From Bacteroidota bacterium (GTDB lineage Bacteria; Bacteroidota; Bacteroidia; JAHEXY01), in contig JAHEXY010000003.1 of NCBI GenBank assembly GCA_023251875.1, forward strand, positions 62,001 to 126,000: a stretch of DNA of 64,000 nt, in the 5' to 3' direction. Shown here piece by piece: positions 15,603 through 27,100 of this stretch (positions are counted from its first letter, which is position 1; each line of letters begins with the position of its first letter). The translations under genes were made by a program, and so were the position numbers. The notes beneath the pieces were generated by a model. It saw only the letters and a program-made list of their open reading frames with translations, made no database searches and was not told the origin of the DNA.

Positions 15603-16196
15603 TTACAATTTAACCATTCTATTTACAATTGCAATAGCATTGAGTTTATTGCTTATCAATGCTACTTCAGAAATTTTTGAATTTATTATGTAAATGTATT
15701 TTTCATTAATAATTTGTTTAACTATTTCGAGCTTATGAGTTTTTATAATTTTCATCACCTCCCCTATTTTATCATAGTTAAAAATAATTTCTAATTGCTC
15801 TTCTTGAAACTTAGTAATGATTATAGCTTTTGATAATGCATCTGCAGCAGCTGCTTTATACGCTTGAATAAGACCACTTGTTCCAAGTAATGTGCCACCA
15901 AAATAACGAACTACAACAATAAGAATATTGGTAAGATTATAGGATTGTATTTGCCCTAATATTGGTTTTCCTGCAGTATTAGAGGGTTCTCCCGCATCAA
16001 AAGAACGATAAATGGTTTTATCTACTCCTATAACATAGGCAAAACAAACATGCTTAGCAGCATGATGTTCTTTTTTTATTTTCTCGATATTTAATTTTGT
16101 TTCTTGTTCTGTAGAAACCGGAAAAGCAAAAGACAAAAACTTGCTTCCCTTTTCTTTATAAATTCCTTCTGTTGAAAATTGTATGGAAAAATGCAT
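15603..16196 (-). CDS. YigZ/IMPACT family protein (UPF0029)
   Basis: The 197-residue protein has the N-terminal UPF0029 domain (GSKFLSFAFPVSTEQE...KEHHAAKHVCFAYVIG, DAGEPSNTAGKPILGQIQSYNLTNILIVVVRYFGGTLLGTSGLIQAYKAAA) and the small ferredoxin-like C-terminal DUF1949 domain. Relatives include E. coli YigZ and eukaryotic IMPACT; the biochemical role is uncertain, possibly translation-linked. It lies 48 bp downstream of the giant RHS gene on the same strand but is an unrelated housekeeping-type gene, not an evident immunity protein. Confidence 0.9.
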   Translation of the reverse strand: MHFSIQFSTEGIYKEKGSKFLSFAFPVSTEQETKLNIEKIKKEHHAAKHVCFAYVIGVDKTIYRSFDAGEPSNTAGKPILGQIQSYNLTNILIVVVRYFGGTLLGTSGLIQAYKAAAADALSKAIIITKFQEEQLEIIFNYDKIGEVMKIIKTHKLEIVKQIINEKYIYIINSKISEVALISNKLNAIAIVNRMVKL

Positions 16197-16244
16197 GCAA
16201 AATAAAAATGTAATTCTTCATTCTAACAAAGATTGTGGGCGACT

Positions 16245-19200
16245 TCACTCACCTCCATTATCTCCACTTCCGCCTCCACCATATTCATCATATAAAGGCG
16301 ACCATGTTGGAATTTGCGGTTGATATAAGTCATAGCCTGTTGGTAATACATTCTCTTCCTTATAATCTCCCGTATTACCACATTGCCCTGGTGAAGGAGG
16401 TAACTCAATTGGCGTCATTTCATCAGCACCTACAGCATTTAGTAAAACCGCCTCTTGAGGTTTTGGAGCCGAATGTACAGCAACACCAAAACCAGAGCCT
16501 TCTTCACCTTCATTCTCTAATCGCTCAATATCTTCTAATATATCATGATGTTCATATATTTGGTCTGCAGCCATAGAACATAGAGCCCCTGCTACTGCAA
16601 CTTCAGGTTGGGCTGTACATAAACCAACTGTAGTTACTGCAATACAACCTCCTTTTGTATAAAATTCCAAGTCCGACATTTCTTCTGATTCATATCCGAG
16701 TTCATATGCCTCATATCCAACAGCTACATATCCTGCTGCTTCAGCAAATGGCTTTGCAACTTTCATTACAGGCTCGATAGCTTCGCCTATTTCACCTAAT
16801 TCCGTAAGCAATCCTGTATTAGCCGGCTCTAATTCTGGAACCGTAGTAGTTATGTTAAATGTTTGCAATCCTTTTTCAGCATCAAGGTATTCTTCTGTAT
16901 AGCTGGTTATTTTCATTACGGTTTTCATTTCATCAGTTGTGTATGTAGCAGTATATATTATCCCAATCTCTGCAACATCATATCCTAAATGAGTATAATG
17001 CGCTGCATGTGCCCCCTTTTCTACATACTCTCCTGTTCCATCAGGATCTTCTTCTGTACATTCAGTTTCTGACATACCTGTAGGATCGGTATACATAATA
17101 GGGTTATCTAAAAATGATTTATACGGGCTCCAACCTGATTGTTGATTTGCTAAAGGATCAAGACTAAACCAACGTGCTGCTCTTGGATTTAGCAACCTTG
17201 CGCCATAATCATAATTGTTTCCATTTGAAGATATCTCATCCATTTTTTCCATGCCATTAAATCCAAAGCGATAATCATTAGATTGATAACTACGTCCTGG
17301 CATTTCCATACCAAACGGATAATAATCTGTCATTGAAAGTAAATTGGTTCGATAGGTTCCGGGTTTAAATGTAGTGCCACTAAGTGTTGATAACTTAATA
17401 TCAGACACAACTGCACGTACGTTACCTAAATGATCTTTTAGTTCATAGTATTTTTTACCTAAAGTACGGTCATATATACTATCTGTGTCAATTACATCAC
17501 CTTTTTGAATACCCGGTTTTACCAATCCAATACGCTCACCTGCATATATAGGCAATTCACTAAGTAGGGTATCGGAATATATTCCTATAACTTTACCACC
17601 GGCATCGCGAAGGTAATAAGTATAGGTATACGAACCTGATGGGCTTTGTTCGGTTTGCTTAATTTTATTACCCATTGCATCATATAAGTAAGTAAGTATA
17701 GTTCCATTTGCTTTATTTACAGTATCCACTTTATTGCCAACACACCACCCGATTTTAGAAATACTGTCAGCAACATCTTTTGTAAGATTGCCAAGTTCGT
17801 CATAGGTATAATTTCCATTGCTTTGATCCGGCAAGTCGGTTACAAACGGCTGTCCATAAGCATCATCAATGTATCGTAATTTATTTGTGTTAGCCTGGTA
17901 ATTGTAAACCAAATAATCCATATTAGCACTACTTCCATACGCTTTTCGTATAAGGGTATCCATGTTGCCATTGGCATCATAGCTATATGAACTACAATAT
18001 CCGCTTCCAGGTAGCGAAGCCCATTTTTTAGTTGTAGTATTATATACTTGAAATACGTCATTAGTTAAGCGATTGAGTTCATCGTAACTAAAATACTGGA
18101 TATTCGCTTTTCCATCTTGTTGTATGGATGCCGATCCGGTTTTTTGCATAGTATTAGCCCAGGCTGCAATAGTTCCATTGTATAATGGATTATGAGATGA
18201 AAAATCTTCATCCATTGCCGAAGAAGATGAAAATACAGATCCCTGATGTTCAAAATCATTTTCAAAATAAGACAGGGTTGTGCTATATGCATCTGCAGCA
18301 AAATCACTATTAGTAGTACCTGTTTTTCCATCATGGCCGGGATCATCACTTTTACTAAGGCTTATAGCATTAACTGATTTGAGCCATCCTTGTAGTGTAT
18401 ATACAAAATCAAGGCCCTGTATATGATCTTCACCTAAAGCAGTACGTTTATTTAAGCCATGAATGTAATATTTGTAAGTTGCATCACGATCCCAAATTAT
18501 AGCATCCCTAGAAGTTTCAACCATGCTAATGCGATTGTCTTCATCATAGGTGTATCGCTGATAAAACTGATCTATCTTACCTTCATTAAATTTTACTTCA
18601 GTAATTTTATTAGAAATTAAATCGAATTCGTAAGCAATGTATTTAGCATCTAATCCCGGCAGTTTATGAATCATCCATTTTGTATTACCTGTTACATCAT
18701 AGCTATAAAAGGTATAAACCAAATCGGAAGTAGTGGTGGTATCACCATCTTTATCGGAAATAGCATAACTTAATCTATTTTGAAGATTCTCCTGAATAGA
18801 GCCATCTACGTATATTGCATCGGCATGCGATTGGCTGTATATGAGATAAATTTTTTCACTTCCTCTTCGAGGAAAATCACTTTCATCAACCATTAGAGCT
18901 ATTACGCTAGGATTTTGTGTACTTTCTCCGGCTTCTATCATACGGCCCAGTTCATCATATTTGATGTAACTGTACGATTTTTCTTTATACTGATTGGCAT
19001 TCTGAGAAAAACGCAATTGTCCTATATTATTAAAATAATAACGAGTTCTTCCTCCATCAGGTGTTTCTTGCTTTACCAATTGATTGAGTGAATTATACTC
19101 ATAGGTAGTTTCAAAAGTATGAGAGGGATGTTCTGCCCTGGTACGAGTATCATCAAAATCTACCCCTTTGGGAGGCACTGTTTTTACCAGATTACCTCCC

Positions 19201-22200
19201 CTATCGTAATAGTAAAGCGTGTAATGGTAATATCCCAATTGATAATTCAGTATTAAATGTTCATTAATCAAATCACTGTTTAAACAAGTATTGGTATATG
19301 TGTTTTCAAGCTTATTAAGTTTATCTTGAACACAATCATTGAGTTCATTTTGTAATGCTAACTTAACATTGTCTGCAGCCATTTTTTCGCAAGGCTGGTA
19401 TACAAGTATTGTTTGAGAAGTATCTATAACCGGAGCTATCCATTTAAAACAAACTTCTCCGCACACATCTTTTGCATCACATTTACTTATCTGTTTAATA
19501 AGGGCAATTAAACTATCATTATACTCCTGATAATAATACAAAGTGTCGCCTATTATAGTAAATTCAGAGGGATAGCTAAAGGCGTTTTGGTACACTCGAA
19601 TAAAATTAAAGTTTAATAAATCGCAACCTGTACCTAATAAACCCGATTGGGTTATCCATTTGTTAATAACATTGTATTTTACGTTTCTATAAGGGCTGGT
19701 CATGTTATTTCGTAAATCACTTAACTTACTGTTTAACACATCTACTAATATAACTGAATGTGTAGCCTTATCTCCAAGTACCAAATCATATCCAGGGCTG
19801 CAAACAGGTTTACCACCTACTATAGTAGGAATTTCCACATCAAATGCATAAGCCATAGACATCATCATTGCCTCAACCTCTGCGGCTGTACCGGCACTAT
19901 CAACAATGGTATCATTTACACCATCGCTATTCCAATCGTCAATATGGTAAGATACCGTAAGCGTACAATTACCCTTACAGTATTCAACCAAGGCTTCGGC
20001 TAAACACCAAGCTTTTACAGAATCGGAATAAAGTGCATAACATTCATTAAAAAAAGTTTGACGATGTTCTTCGCAAAAATATTCACAACTATCTGTTAAT
20101 GATTCTGCCATTGCAGTAATACAATCATAATCATAATCACTGCAAGCAGAAGCCAAAGTTGAAGATACCAATGAAGATGTACTCCAATCACCATTAATGC
20201 AATTATAAAATTGTTCCCAGTTTTTATCTGTTATAGAATCGAAACGATTATCCTCATGCCCTGCTGCAACAAGGCTATCTAGATTATACATTGTTTCACA
20301 GGTTGAATCACGCCCGGATAAAGATGAAGTGGCAGGATATGTAGTATCATATTTAAAATATTCGTATGCATATTCAAGATAACCTTTGCTACCGTAAGGA
20401 TCTTTATTAAATCCTTTGTATTGTTTGCCGGCCTGCGATAGGAATGCTTCAAGCAAATCAAATGAGTTTTTAACGCTATCTGTAGTTGCATCGTCATACT
20501 GAAGGGCCAAATAGGCTGAGAAATAAGCCTGCGCAATAGCTAAAATGGAATCGCAATCATAATCTCCTATATTTACCATGTGAGAAAACATGGCATTAAA
20601 CGCTCCATCTCCCCATACAAAATCTCCAATCTCAACTACCGTTTCTCCGTGGCTACGCCCTTTAATATCAGTACTCAAATAATCATACACCAGTAAAGAG
20701 CCTCCAAAATAGGTTCTTGCAGTAAAGTTTGGATAAATAAATAATGTGTCGTCAGAAGAAAAAACAGTATATGGATAATCTGCTGTATTATCATACAAAG
20801 TAGAGAAGTAATATTCAATTGCCGTTGCGGCATTAGCAGCCTGTGTATTGCCTGTAACAAACATGCCTGAGCCAATTAATGTTCCCCTCATAAGGGTTAC
20901 ATCAAATGGCAATAATACAGTTGCCGTATCCATAGAATCAGATTGAATAGCAAGCCCTAACTCAGCAAAACCCGACATATCATTAAATGACACATACCAA
21001 TAACTTCCTGCATTTAATGGGTATTTCATGTTTCCATTTAGATCATAAAAATATTGATATGCATGGCTACCTATATTCACGCCATTGGTTTCATATAGTA
21101 TTTTTTCTACGTCAAGATTTCCATTGGCATCGGTAGTTAAATTATCGCAACTAATGGTTTCGCAACGTGGAATAGGTATTACTATATCGCAACATTCATC
21201 ACCTGTGCTAATAGTAACTTCTTCGGCTGTATCAATTTGTTCTTGAGTTATTCCGAAATAATCAACTAAATATGCATTAAAGCCATCAATGTCACTATTA
21301 TCTAATAAAGTAAATAAAGTATCGAATTGTTCATTTCTAACATTCATCGAATCTTCGACCGCTGCTTTATGATCATCCAAATATAAATTTCCGGTTTCAG
21401 TATTGGTATTATTGGCAATAAGCGTGCGTCCGATATAATAATCTCCTTTATCTAAATGATATGATTCTTCATAAATTACCGAAGTATCACCTTCATCGCA
21501 ACTAAATGCCGGAATAACAATGGTATCGTACATGGAATGATCAGATAAATCATTTAAATCGTTTACCCATACTATTACAGTATAATCACAAGTTTTGCAA
21601 AAATCAACGCATTCCGCTTCAAACGATACAGGAGATAAATCATAATGCAAGTTTAGGGTTATGCCACTTGCTTCAGTTACAGGAAGCTTTTGTGAACGAG
21701 TTAAGGTATAACCTATGGCATGATCTTCTGATGCAATGGTATCGGTTACAGTACTTCCAGCAGATTTTGATTCAAGATCATCGAGCAGATTATCAGTTCG
21801 CCCATTATTTGCCAAACATGTTGCAATAGTTTTCCCCTGATAGGATATATATTCAACGGAAAGCTCTTTATTCTGATCTTCTGTAATTTTTTTATATACA
21901 GAAGAGGCAACAGGAGCTTCATCGCCAAATACCCATTCTAATTCAGGATTACTCACACCTGAATAACTTATTTTTACGGTTCTGCTCTCACCGCTTTCCG
22001 TACTTCCTATTCTAAATACTTTTCCCAATCCCCCTTGCTCTTGAACTCGCCCTGTGCCGTCAGGATAGTATATTGTCCTTGTATAGGGATATCCACCTGC
22101 AATGGGAATAGTTGTATCGGGATTGCTATTTGAATAATACCGGTAAAGCTTGCCTTTTCCAAGTGAATCGGGGCTTAGATATTTATCATCTGCATCGAAG

Positions 22201-24095
22201 TGTTTTGCTGAGAATAATTCACCGGAAGATGTTTGCATAAAATCCGTATAATAATCTAATGCTTTTTGCCCAACCGGTGCAGGTAAGCTTTGTACTACCG
22301 AATGGCCAACATAATCATATACCTTTTGAGCCACTAAGACTGTATCATCACTTTGAAGGTGAATCTGAGATTGAGTGGATTGTTGCAAGCCATTTGCATA
22401 CCCCATCGTTTCTTTAATCTTATTATCTTCTGAAAAGCTACGGCTATAGATCCAATTTTTTTCCTGGTCAAACTGTTGGTAATAGAATGCATACTTTTTA
22501 GCAGGATTTAAATTGGGAATAGAAATATGATCTCCATCCTCAGCAGCATCGCTCCATAAGCCCCAGTTTCGGCTATCTGCAATACCACCTTCATAATAAT
22601 TTCCAATAGGCCGTACACGCCAAATATAAAATCCACTTCCTTCAGCAAGCGTCAGTTTAAGAGATGTTGAACTGCTTTGAGTTTCTATATTCAGTGCTTT
22701 ATCCCAATCTACTCTTGTTGCTACCTTATCTGTATCATTTATAAAACTAAAGCTTGTATTTTGCAACCTTAAAACTTGAACCTGATAATTAGAAACATCA
22801 TCACAAGAAGTGTTCCAACTAAGCGTAATCGGATTTTTATGACTCGGAGAGTTTACTTGATTTATGGTTAGCATTGGAGAAGCGTCATAGCCATTAGAAA
22901 GAACATTTACTTTAAAATCTTCTTCAAGAGCAACTTTAAAACTTACATCTTTTTTAACGGTATCACTTTGATCATAACTGTTTATTTTAACATCCAACCT
23001 TTCAAGTTCGGCATAATCTTCACTAATATCAGCATAAAATACTTCTTCGGGATGTGATGATGTTAGTGATAATGTTTTGGTAATATTAAATAGTTCAGTG
23101 GTTGAATGATTCACATGAACCGTATTATATCCTACTATATTAACGGTAACAGATGTTAAAAAAGCATTAGAACCGTAATTGTATATATCACCTAAATTAA
23201 GCGTAGCTCTAATAGCAGCCTTGTCTAATTCATTTTCAAGGCATACGTCTCCTGATGAAGAAAATAAATGAGATGTTGTTAATGCGCTTAATTTTGTATC
23301 TGTATAAGAACATGATTGAGTTGTGGGATATATTTCAAAAGGAGCAAACAGTATATATGTATTATCTGTATAAGCTGAAGTAGCTGATGCCAGTGTTTGA
23401 ATACTATCTTTATACTGAACTGCATTAGAACCTGTTTGCACTCCTATGGTTGCTTTGTTTTTGGCAGTACCAACCGTCATATCAACAATATATATTTTGT
23501 TTGTAGTTTCTTCTAATACACAGGCAAAATAGCATTTATCTGCCGGGCCTTTGCCTATTTCAAACCCAAACCACTTAATCCAAACTTGTCGGTTTGGAGA
23601 AGTACCAAAAACTTTATACATAACTTTTGAAGTTAAACTTGTGGGGGGAGCCGATGTAAACTGATCCCAATAGCAAGCTATGGTGGGATTGGTTGTTAAA
23701 TTTGTTGAAGGTAGATTTGTATTATCTCCTGAAACAACTGAAGCAGATGTTGATGTAGTGAAGGAAATTAATCCACTTTGACTTACATAATATTTAGTTA
23801 CAGCCGTACCCCAAAATTTGAAAGTAAATGGCAATGTACGTTGAGCCGACCATGAATTAACAAGTTTGCCGGATGTTATAATTGTTGTCCAACCGAGTGT
23901 TGCATTATCTGCTTCTTTGTTGGTTGTACCCGGATTACCACCCGAATATGCTTTCATATCGTATGAAGTGGTAAGTATAGTGGGCATGCTTCCGCCCCCA
24001 AAAGTAGGAGCTGTAATTTGGGAAAACAGAGGCATTGCATTCATCAGTAATATAAACACTATATGAATGACGATTAATTTATTTAGAGTTTTCAT
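16245..24095 (-). CDS. Giant secreted RHS-repeat protein with variable C-terminal tip (TcC-like)
   Basis: The 2616-residue protein begins with a signal peptide (MKTLNKLIVIHIVFILLMNAMPLFSQ) and a nidogen-like/adhesive N-terminal domain. A fibronectin-like region and a Cys-rich acidic stretch (about residues 850-1560) follow. YD/RHS repeats start near residue 1620 (YYYDRGGNLVKTVPPKG, YEYNSLNQLVKQETPDGG). The RHS-associated core runs through YELKDHLGNVRAVVSD, YYPFGMEMPGRSY, YRFGFNGMEKMDE, GNNYDYGARLLNPRAARWFSLDP and ends NPIMYTDPTG near residue 2337. The final ~280 residues are a non-conserved tip without a nuclease or peptidase motif I recognise. The start lies 27 bp after the stop of the 2112-codon gene, so the two form an operon and probably one secreted shell. 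No T9SS sorting domain is seen. Confidence 0.88.
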   Translation of the reverse strand: MKTLNKLIVIHIVFILLMNAMPLFSQITAPTFGGGSMPTILTTSYDMKAYSGGNPGTTNKEADNATLGWTTIITSGKLVNSWSAQRTLPFTFKFWGTAVTKYYVSQSGLISFTTSTSASVVSGDNTNLPSTNLTTNPTIACYWDQFTSAPPTSLTSKVMYKVFGTSPNRQVWIKWFGFEIGKGPADKCYFACVLEETTNKIYIVDMTVGTAKNKATIGVQTGSNAVQYKDSIQTLASATSAYTDNTYILFAPFEIYPTTQSCSYTDTKLSALTTSHLFSSSGDVCLENELDKAAIRATLNLGDIYNYGSNAFLTSVTVNIVGYNTVHVNHSTTELFNITKTLSLTSSHPEEVFYADISEDYAELERLDVKINSYDQSDTVKKDVSFKVALEEDFKVNVLSNGYDASPMLTINQVNSPSHKNPITLSWNTSCDDVSNYQVQVLRLQNTSFSFINDTDKVATRVDWDKALNIETQSSSTSLKLTLAEGSGFYIWRVRPIGNYYEGGIADSRNWGLWSDAAEDGDHISIPNLNPAKKYAFYYQQFDQEKNWIYSRSFSEDNKIKETMGYANGLQQSTQSQIHLQSDDTVLVAQKVYDYVGHSVVQSLPAPVGQKALDYYTDFMQTSSGELFSAKHFDADDKYLSPDSLGKGKLYRYYSNSNPDTTIPIAGGYPYTRTIYYPDGTGRVQEQGGLGKVFRIGSTESGESRTVKISYSGVSNPELEWVFGDEAPVASSVYKKITEDQNKELSVEYISYQGKTIATCLANNGRTDNLLDDLESKSAGSTVTDTIASEDHAIGYTLTRSQKLPVTEASGITLNLHYDLSPVSFEAECVDFCKTCDYTVIVWVNDLNDLSDHSMYDTIVIPAFSCDEGDTSVIYEESYHLDKGDYYIGRTLIANNTNTETGNLYLDDHKAAVEDSMNVRNEQFDTLFTLLDNSDIDGFNAYLVDYFGITQEQIDTAEEVTISTGDECCDIVIPIPRCETISCDNLTTDANGNLDVEKILYETNGVNIGSHAYQYFYDLNGNMKYPLNAGSYWYVSFNDMSGFAELGLAIQSDSMDTATVLLPFDVTLMRGTLIGSGMFVTGNTQAANAATAIEYYFSTLYDNTADYPYTVFSSDDTLFIYPNFTARTYFGGSLLVYDYLSTDIKGRSHGETVVEIGDFVWGDGAFNAMFSHMVNIGDYDCDSILAIAQAYFSAYLALQYDDATTDSVKNSFDLLEAFLSQAGKQYKGFNKDPYGSKGYLEYAYEYFKYDTTYPATSSLSGRDSTCETMYNLDSLVAAGHEDNRFDSITDKNWEQFYNCINGDWSTSSLVSSTLASACSDYDYDCITAMAESLTDSCEYFCEEHRQTFFNECYALYSDSVKAWCLAEALVEYCKGNCTLTVSYHIDDWNSDGVNDTIVDSAGTAAEVEAMMMSMAYAFDVEIPTIVGGKPVCSPGYDLVLGDKATHSVILVDVLNSKLSDLRNNMTSPYRNVKYNVINKWITQSGLLGTGCDLLNFNFIRVYQNAFSYPSEFTIIGDTLYYYQEYNDSLIALIKQISKCDAKDVCGEVCFKWIAPVIDTSQTILVYQPCEKMAADNVKLALQNELNDCVQDKLNKLENTYTNTCLNSDLINEHLILNYQLGYYHYTLYYYDRGGNLVKTVPPKGVDFDDTRTRAEHPSHTFETTYEYNSLNQLVKQETPDGGRTRYYFNNIGQLRFSQNANQYKEKSYSYIKYDELGRMIEAGESTQNPSVIALMVDESDFPRRGSEKIYLIYSQSHADAIYVDGSIQENLQNRLSYAISDKDGDTTTTSDLVYTFYSYDVTGNTKWMIHKLPGLDAKYIAYEFDLISNKITEVKFNEGKIDQFYQRYTYDEDNRISMVETSRDAIIWDRDATYKYYIHGLNKRTALGEDHIQGLDFVYTLQGWLKSVNAISLSKSDDPGHDGKTGTTNSDFAADAYSTTLSYFENDFEHQGSVFSSSSAMDEDFSSHNPLYNGTIAAWANTMQKTGSASIQQDGKANIQYFSYDELNRLTNDVFQVYNTTTKKWASLPGSGYCSSYSYDANGNMDTLIRKAYGSSANMDYLVYNYQANTNKLRYIDDAYGQPFVTDLPDQSNGNYTYDELGNLTKDVADSISKIGWCVGNKVDTVNKANGTILTYLYDAMGNKIKQTEQSPSGSYTYTYYLRDAGGKVIGIYSDTLLSELPIYAGERIGLVKPGIQKGDVIDTDSIYDRTLGKKYYELKDHLGNVRAVVSDIKLSTLSGTTFKPGTYRTNLLSMTDYYPFGMEMPGRSYQSNDYRFGFNGMEKMDEISSNGNNYDYGARLLNPRAARWFSLDPLANQQSGWSPYKSFLDNPIMYTDPTGMSETECTEEDPDGTGEYVEKGAHAAHYTHLGYDVAEIGIIYTATYTTDEMKTVMKITSYTEEYLDAEKGLQTFNITTTVPELEPANTGLLTELGEIGEAIEPVMKVAKPFAEAAGYVAVGYEAYELGYESEEMSDLEFYTKGGCIAVTTVGLCTAQPEVAVAGALCSMAADQIYEHHDILEDIERLENEGEEGSGFGVAVHSAPKPQEAVLLNAVGADEMTPIELPPSPGQCGNTGDYKEENVLPTGYDLYQPQIPTWSPLYDEYGGGGSGDNGGE

Positions 24096-24122
24096 AGCTT
24101 GATCATTACGTTATATATAATT

Positions 24123-27100
24123 TTACGGCCTGTCTTGTTTAGGTATATTATATTGCGTTTCCTGTGTTGTTTTTATACCTCGTTCTGTTTCTTTTAATTT
24201 TCGTACAAGCTTACCTTCTTGATCATACTGGTAATACAAGCCTAAATTTATATCATCAAGTATGGTTACAATTTTAAAAGTTGCCGGATCGTAAATGTAG
24301 GCTGTGGCTTTAGCGGTAGTAGGTTGTATTCGTATATCATCAACATAAATTAATACATTTTGAGTTTCATGCTTTAATTGTATTACAGGAGTAATAGATC
24401 CTGACCAAACAGATGCATTAAATGCTCCGGTTTTAGCAGTATATAAAGTCCATTCTCCTACTCTTGAAATTTTATCAAATGATATGCTTTTATTACGGGT
24501 AGGGTAGCTTGTATTCTCAATATTGAGTGTAAGGTCAGAAGGATCTTCATCCGAGTTTTCAACTCTAAGCCAAAGCTTAACGGTTAGTCCATCGCTTTCT
24601 ATTTGATCATCAAGAGGAATAGTCTTAAAAGCAAGTTCTGTAGTATCATAGCTGAATAAGGTAATGGTATAGGATGGCATTTTACCACCGCCACCCATGG
24701 TAATTGTTTTTGTTACAGATTCTAAACCTAAGCGGTATGAATTACTTCCTGAATGTGCGGTATCTTCAGCTAAAGCTCCAAATTGCCCTGCACCATAATC
24801 AGCATTACTTTCACTAATTTGAAAATCATCTTCATCTTTAAGATAACTTCCATCATCTGTAGAGCTTTCAAAGCTTACATGATATACACTTTGGTATGCG
24901 GCATTGTCGGCCACCAAATAAGGCACCGTAAATCCATACCCTTTTTTAGTCACTTTTTTAATGCCGGCTATGTTTTCTCCTTCCATGCCTGTGCCGTAAG
25001 GAGAATACATGGTTTGAGTAACACCAGGCAACCAAAATGTATCGTTATTTGCTTCTTCATATAAAAAATTATACATATCTAATGAATCAATAAATATTCC
25101 GGAATTATATATTCTTCCATTGGCATCAGTAATAGCTGAAATATCTTCACGATATGAATTAGATGTTTTAGCTCTCCATTTACCCTTTGAGGCTATCGAA
25201 AAAGGATTTTCAACAGCATTCATATCAATATCAAATATGGATGCTATATCATTATCAAGCTCCCATTCATCGCTTAAACCTTTTGCTGATGCGGTTATCA
25301 CATCGGCTATTCGCTCCACAGGATAAATACCAGGGCAAAAAACGATACACTCAATTGTTGCAGGTGAACATTCTGCGCCCGGAGGATAATAAATTAATTT
25401 TCCACAAGCAGAATCCATTGAAAATGTACCACCCGGTGTGAGATATTCAATACAATTATCATTTACCCGCATTTGCACTAAAGTATCAGCCTGAAATACA
25501 TATTGTACATTTAAATTCATAGGGTCGCAACTACCGGTATAACCTGTTACATGAATGTTGGGTATATTATAATTTACACTAGCGGTATTGCCTGAACTCA
25601 TTTGTGTAGTAAGGCTGGCTGCGAAAGATTTGCGTTTGTTCCATTCTGTTATATAATTAGCATCAACAGATTTAACACTTTTGTAATCACTAAAATTATT
25701 ATCCGCCAATTTTTCATCTCCATAAACAATAATATTGCCAATCATTGTGGCTAATTCATTTGGCCTTCCGCTTCGAACAATGGTTATGGAACTTATTCCA
25801 TAACCTGAATAAGTAGAAGGAATTGTCGTAAATCCTTCTACAGGATATATTTCCATTGTTGTTCCATTAATTCCGGCCGATTGATAAAAATAAACTCCTT
25901 CTGATTCAAAATCAATTGCAAGCAGATCACCAGGAGCAAACTTATCTGCAAAAGCACATATATCGCCCTGAAAAGTTATGTAATCACCTCCGCTGCTTAA
26001 ATAATATATCTTCAGATCATCATAATCTGCTGTATTTACTTCAAAACCATCTCCAATATATTTACCTCCCATATCTTCGTATTGTTGAGCTGCAGGAAAA
26101 GAATAATTATAATAATAACCTTGATGGGCTGTTGGTGATCCGTTAAGCATTAAACCATTAAAATCATCGTGTGATTCTGTTATTAATGGGGCACCGGTAT
26201 TGGCATCAAAAATTTTATTTGAAGAAGTTGTCCATACACCATCATGAAATGTTTTAACTTCTTTTACATAAACCGGAAATTTTGTAATGCTTGTAGTAAC
26301 ATGAGTATAAAGCTCTTGTTCTATGTAAGACAGTGAAGGAATCACAGTTATAAATGGAATAGAAAATGGAGGCACAGGAAGAAACCCTACACTAACATCA
26401 AACTCTGCGCTAACATCAGTGGTTTGATCTTTTACAGCACGAGATTCAAACACTACTTCCATTTGTTTGCCTAATTGTTTTTTCTCAATATCGTTCCATT
26501 TATTCATGACTGGTATTGGTTCTCCTGGCTCAAAATACTTCGATTCGCTTGAGGCTATAAGTTGAGTGTTATCCTCCGAAGGTAAATTAGCATAACTGCC
26601 CATGTAAGTAGCAGAACTTTTAGGTTGGCCATGCATATTATTTTGGATAAATGAATACCCCTGGCTACACCATAAATTTGAAATAAAAGTATTGATCAAT
26701 ACTGCATAAATGGGCAGCCAATCTTGTTTTTGGTCGATTGAAGTATGACTAGCCCCTTTTTTATATTCTGTTTCCCCACCGGCATTTGTATAATTCCAAT
26801 CTCCATCAAACGGAAAATCCTTTACTGTATAAAATTCACTTACATTGAATCCATCATTATTTATACCCTCATAAATATTTCGTACCACCACTCTTGAATA
26901 ACCTACAGAAGCACCCGGTAAAAGATATTCTCCAATTGGGCCTTCCATTTGTTCTTTATTATCTCCGGAGATAGCTTTTTCTGTCCAGTCGGCATCACTG
27001 GCAGGTAGCAAAAATGTTTTTAATGCACTTTCATCTCCGCCTGAAGAAGGTTCGTTGGTAGCTACCCCACTTGAATGGCCATCTGAAGTTTTATATATAT

